64,000 nt of DNA, from the NCBI RefSeq assembly GCF_027497175.1, contig NZ_CP114901.1, positions 4,216,001-4,280,000 on the forward strand, read 5' to 3'. This document shows positions 63,561 to 64,000 of the stretch, piece after piece (the stretch's first letter is position 1; the number at the start of each line of letters is the position of its first letter). Under the pieces are notes generated by a model that worked only from the letters and a program-made list of their open reading frames with translations, had not been told where the DNA came from and ran no database searches. The position numbers and the translations under genes were made by a program. Source of the stretch: Verrucosispora sp. WMMD573. Its GTDB lineage: Bacteria > Actinomycetota > Actinomycetes > Mycobacteriales > Micromonosporaceae.

Positions 63561-64000
63561 TCAGCGGCGCGTCGCGAAGACCACGCCGGTAAGGCAGAGC
63601 GCGCCGCCGAGCAGGGCCAGCGGTGCCGGCACCTCGCCCAGCAGCGTCCAGGACAGCAGGACGGTGACCGGCGGGACCAGGTAGGTGGCGGCGCTGGTGC
63701 GCCCGGCCGTCCAGTGGGACAGCACGTAACCCCAGGTGAGAAAGCCGATCGCGGTCGGAAACACCCCCAGGAACAGCACGCCCGTGGTGGCCGCCAGCGG
63801 GGCTGCGGCGAGTTCGGCCAGCAGGGTGGGGGCGAACGGCAACAGGGCCGCCGTCCCGGCCAGCGCGCCGAGCCAGGTCATCGTCGGTGCGGCCATCCGC
63901 GCCAGGAGGCGTTTCTGGAGCAGTACGCCGAAGGCGTACAGCAGGGCGGAGAGCACCGCCAGCGCGACGCCGACCTTGTCGACGTGCCCGGTGAAGCCGC
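63561..64000 (-). CDS. EamA-family transporter, partial (5' end beyond window)
   Basis: The last 146 codons of a DMT-superfamily permease. Four to five hydrophobic segments are visible, with the C-terminal half motif GVLFLGVFPTAIGFLTWGY and YLVPPVTVLLSWTLLGE. The gene continues beyond 64000. EamA proteins export metabolites; substrate unknown. Confidence 0.85.
   Translation of the reverse strand, partial: GFTGHVDKVGVALAVLSALLYAFGVLLQKRLLARMAAPTMTWLGALAGTAALLPFAPTLLAELAAAPLAATTGVLFLGVFPTAIGFLTWGYVLSHWTAGRTSAATYLVPPVTVLLSWTLLGEVPAPLALLGGALCLTGVVFATRR

Overview
The window is high-GC actinobacterial DNA, most likely from the Micromonosporaceae (Micromonospora or a close relative). This rests on the ergothioneine genes, the actinobacterial-style two-component/GT39 locus, the treX-treY-treZ cluster, common GTG starts, strong G/C third-position bias, and long GC-rich hairpins as terminators. 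Identifications come from reading the translated proteins and motifs; no database search was run.

Layout. 1-3.4 kb: egtC-egtD (the end of an ergothioneine operon), then a Mn2+ riboswitch (yybP-ykoY class) controlling a GDT1/UPF0016 cation exporter, and two small membrane proteins. 3.4-11.1 kb: nhaA facing an envelope-polysaccharide block (BY-kinase/Wzz, LMW tyrosine phosphatase, GT4 glycosyltransferase, DUF4012 protein, and a translationally coupled LPXTG-anchored protein). 11.2-15.5 kb: pirin, an esterase divergent from its likely TetR repressor with two operator palindromes, a fused pair of gene remnants, DUF2795 and DUF2267 proteins. 15.5-22.2 kb: a CaiB/BaiF (AMACR-type) racemase, a second Mn2+ riboswitch ahead of terC, a three-gene molybdopterin oxidoreductase/ferredoxin reductase/DUF6510 operon, an NDH-2-like dehydrogenase and a DUF2267-PCD-like fusion. 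22.4-25.4 kb: small Cys-rich proteins divergent from an XRE-HD gene pair.

25.6-30.1 kb is the most interesting block. Two STAS antagonists are divergent from a SpoIIE-type phosphatase that overlaps, by 4 bp, a cobalamin-binding protein carrying the W-x9-EH motif of CarH-type photoreceptors; an Rcp1-like response regulator follows. This looks like a partner-switching module with a cobalamin (possibly light) input. 30.1-33.1 kb: lysozyme-like secreted protein, OsmC, a soluble Ser/Thr kinase. 33.2-42.9 kb: OmpR regulator/histidine kinase with a GT39 enzyme and a GT2-GtrA protein, then a tiny membrane protein, a methyltransferase and a sulfatase-like membrane enzyme.

43-50.3 kb: citrate synthase, fasciclin protein, a broken M14 carboxypeptidase, an orphan OmpR regulator, MDMPI-like and DinB proteins, and a GT4 glycosyltransferase. 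50.6-56.8 kb: glgX(treX)-treY-treZ for alpha-glucan to trehalose conversion. 57-61.3 kb is a decayed region: an XRE-type regulator pseudogene with three frameshifts, an unknown protein, and an IS701-family element with a 4-bp target duplication that splits an inositol-monophosphatase-family gene. 61.7-64 kb: a secreted GH30 xylanase with CBM2, then a partial EamA transporter.
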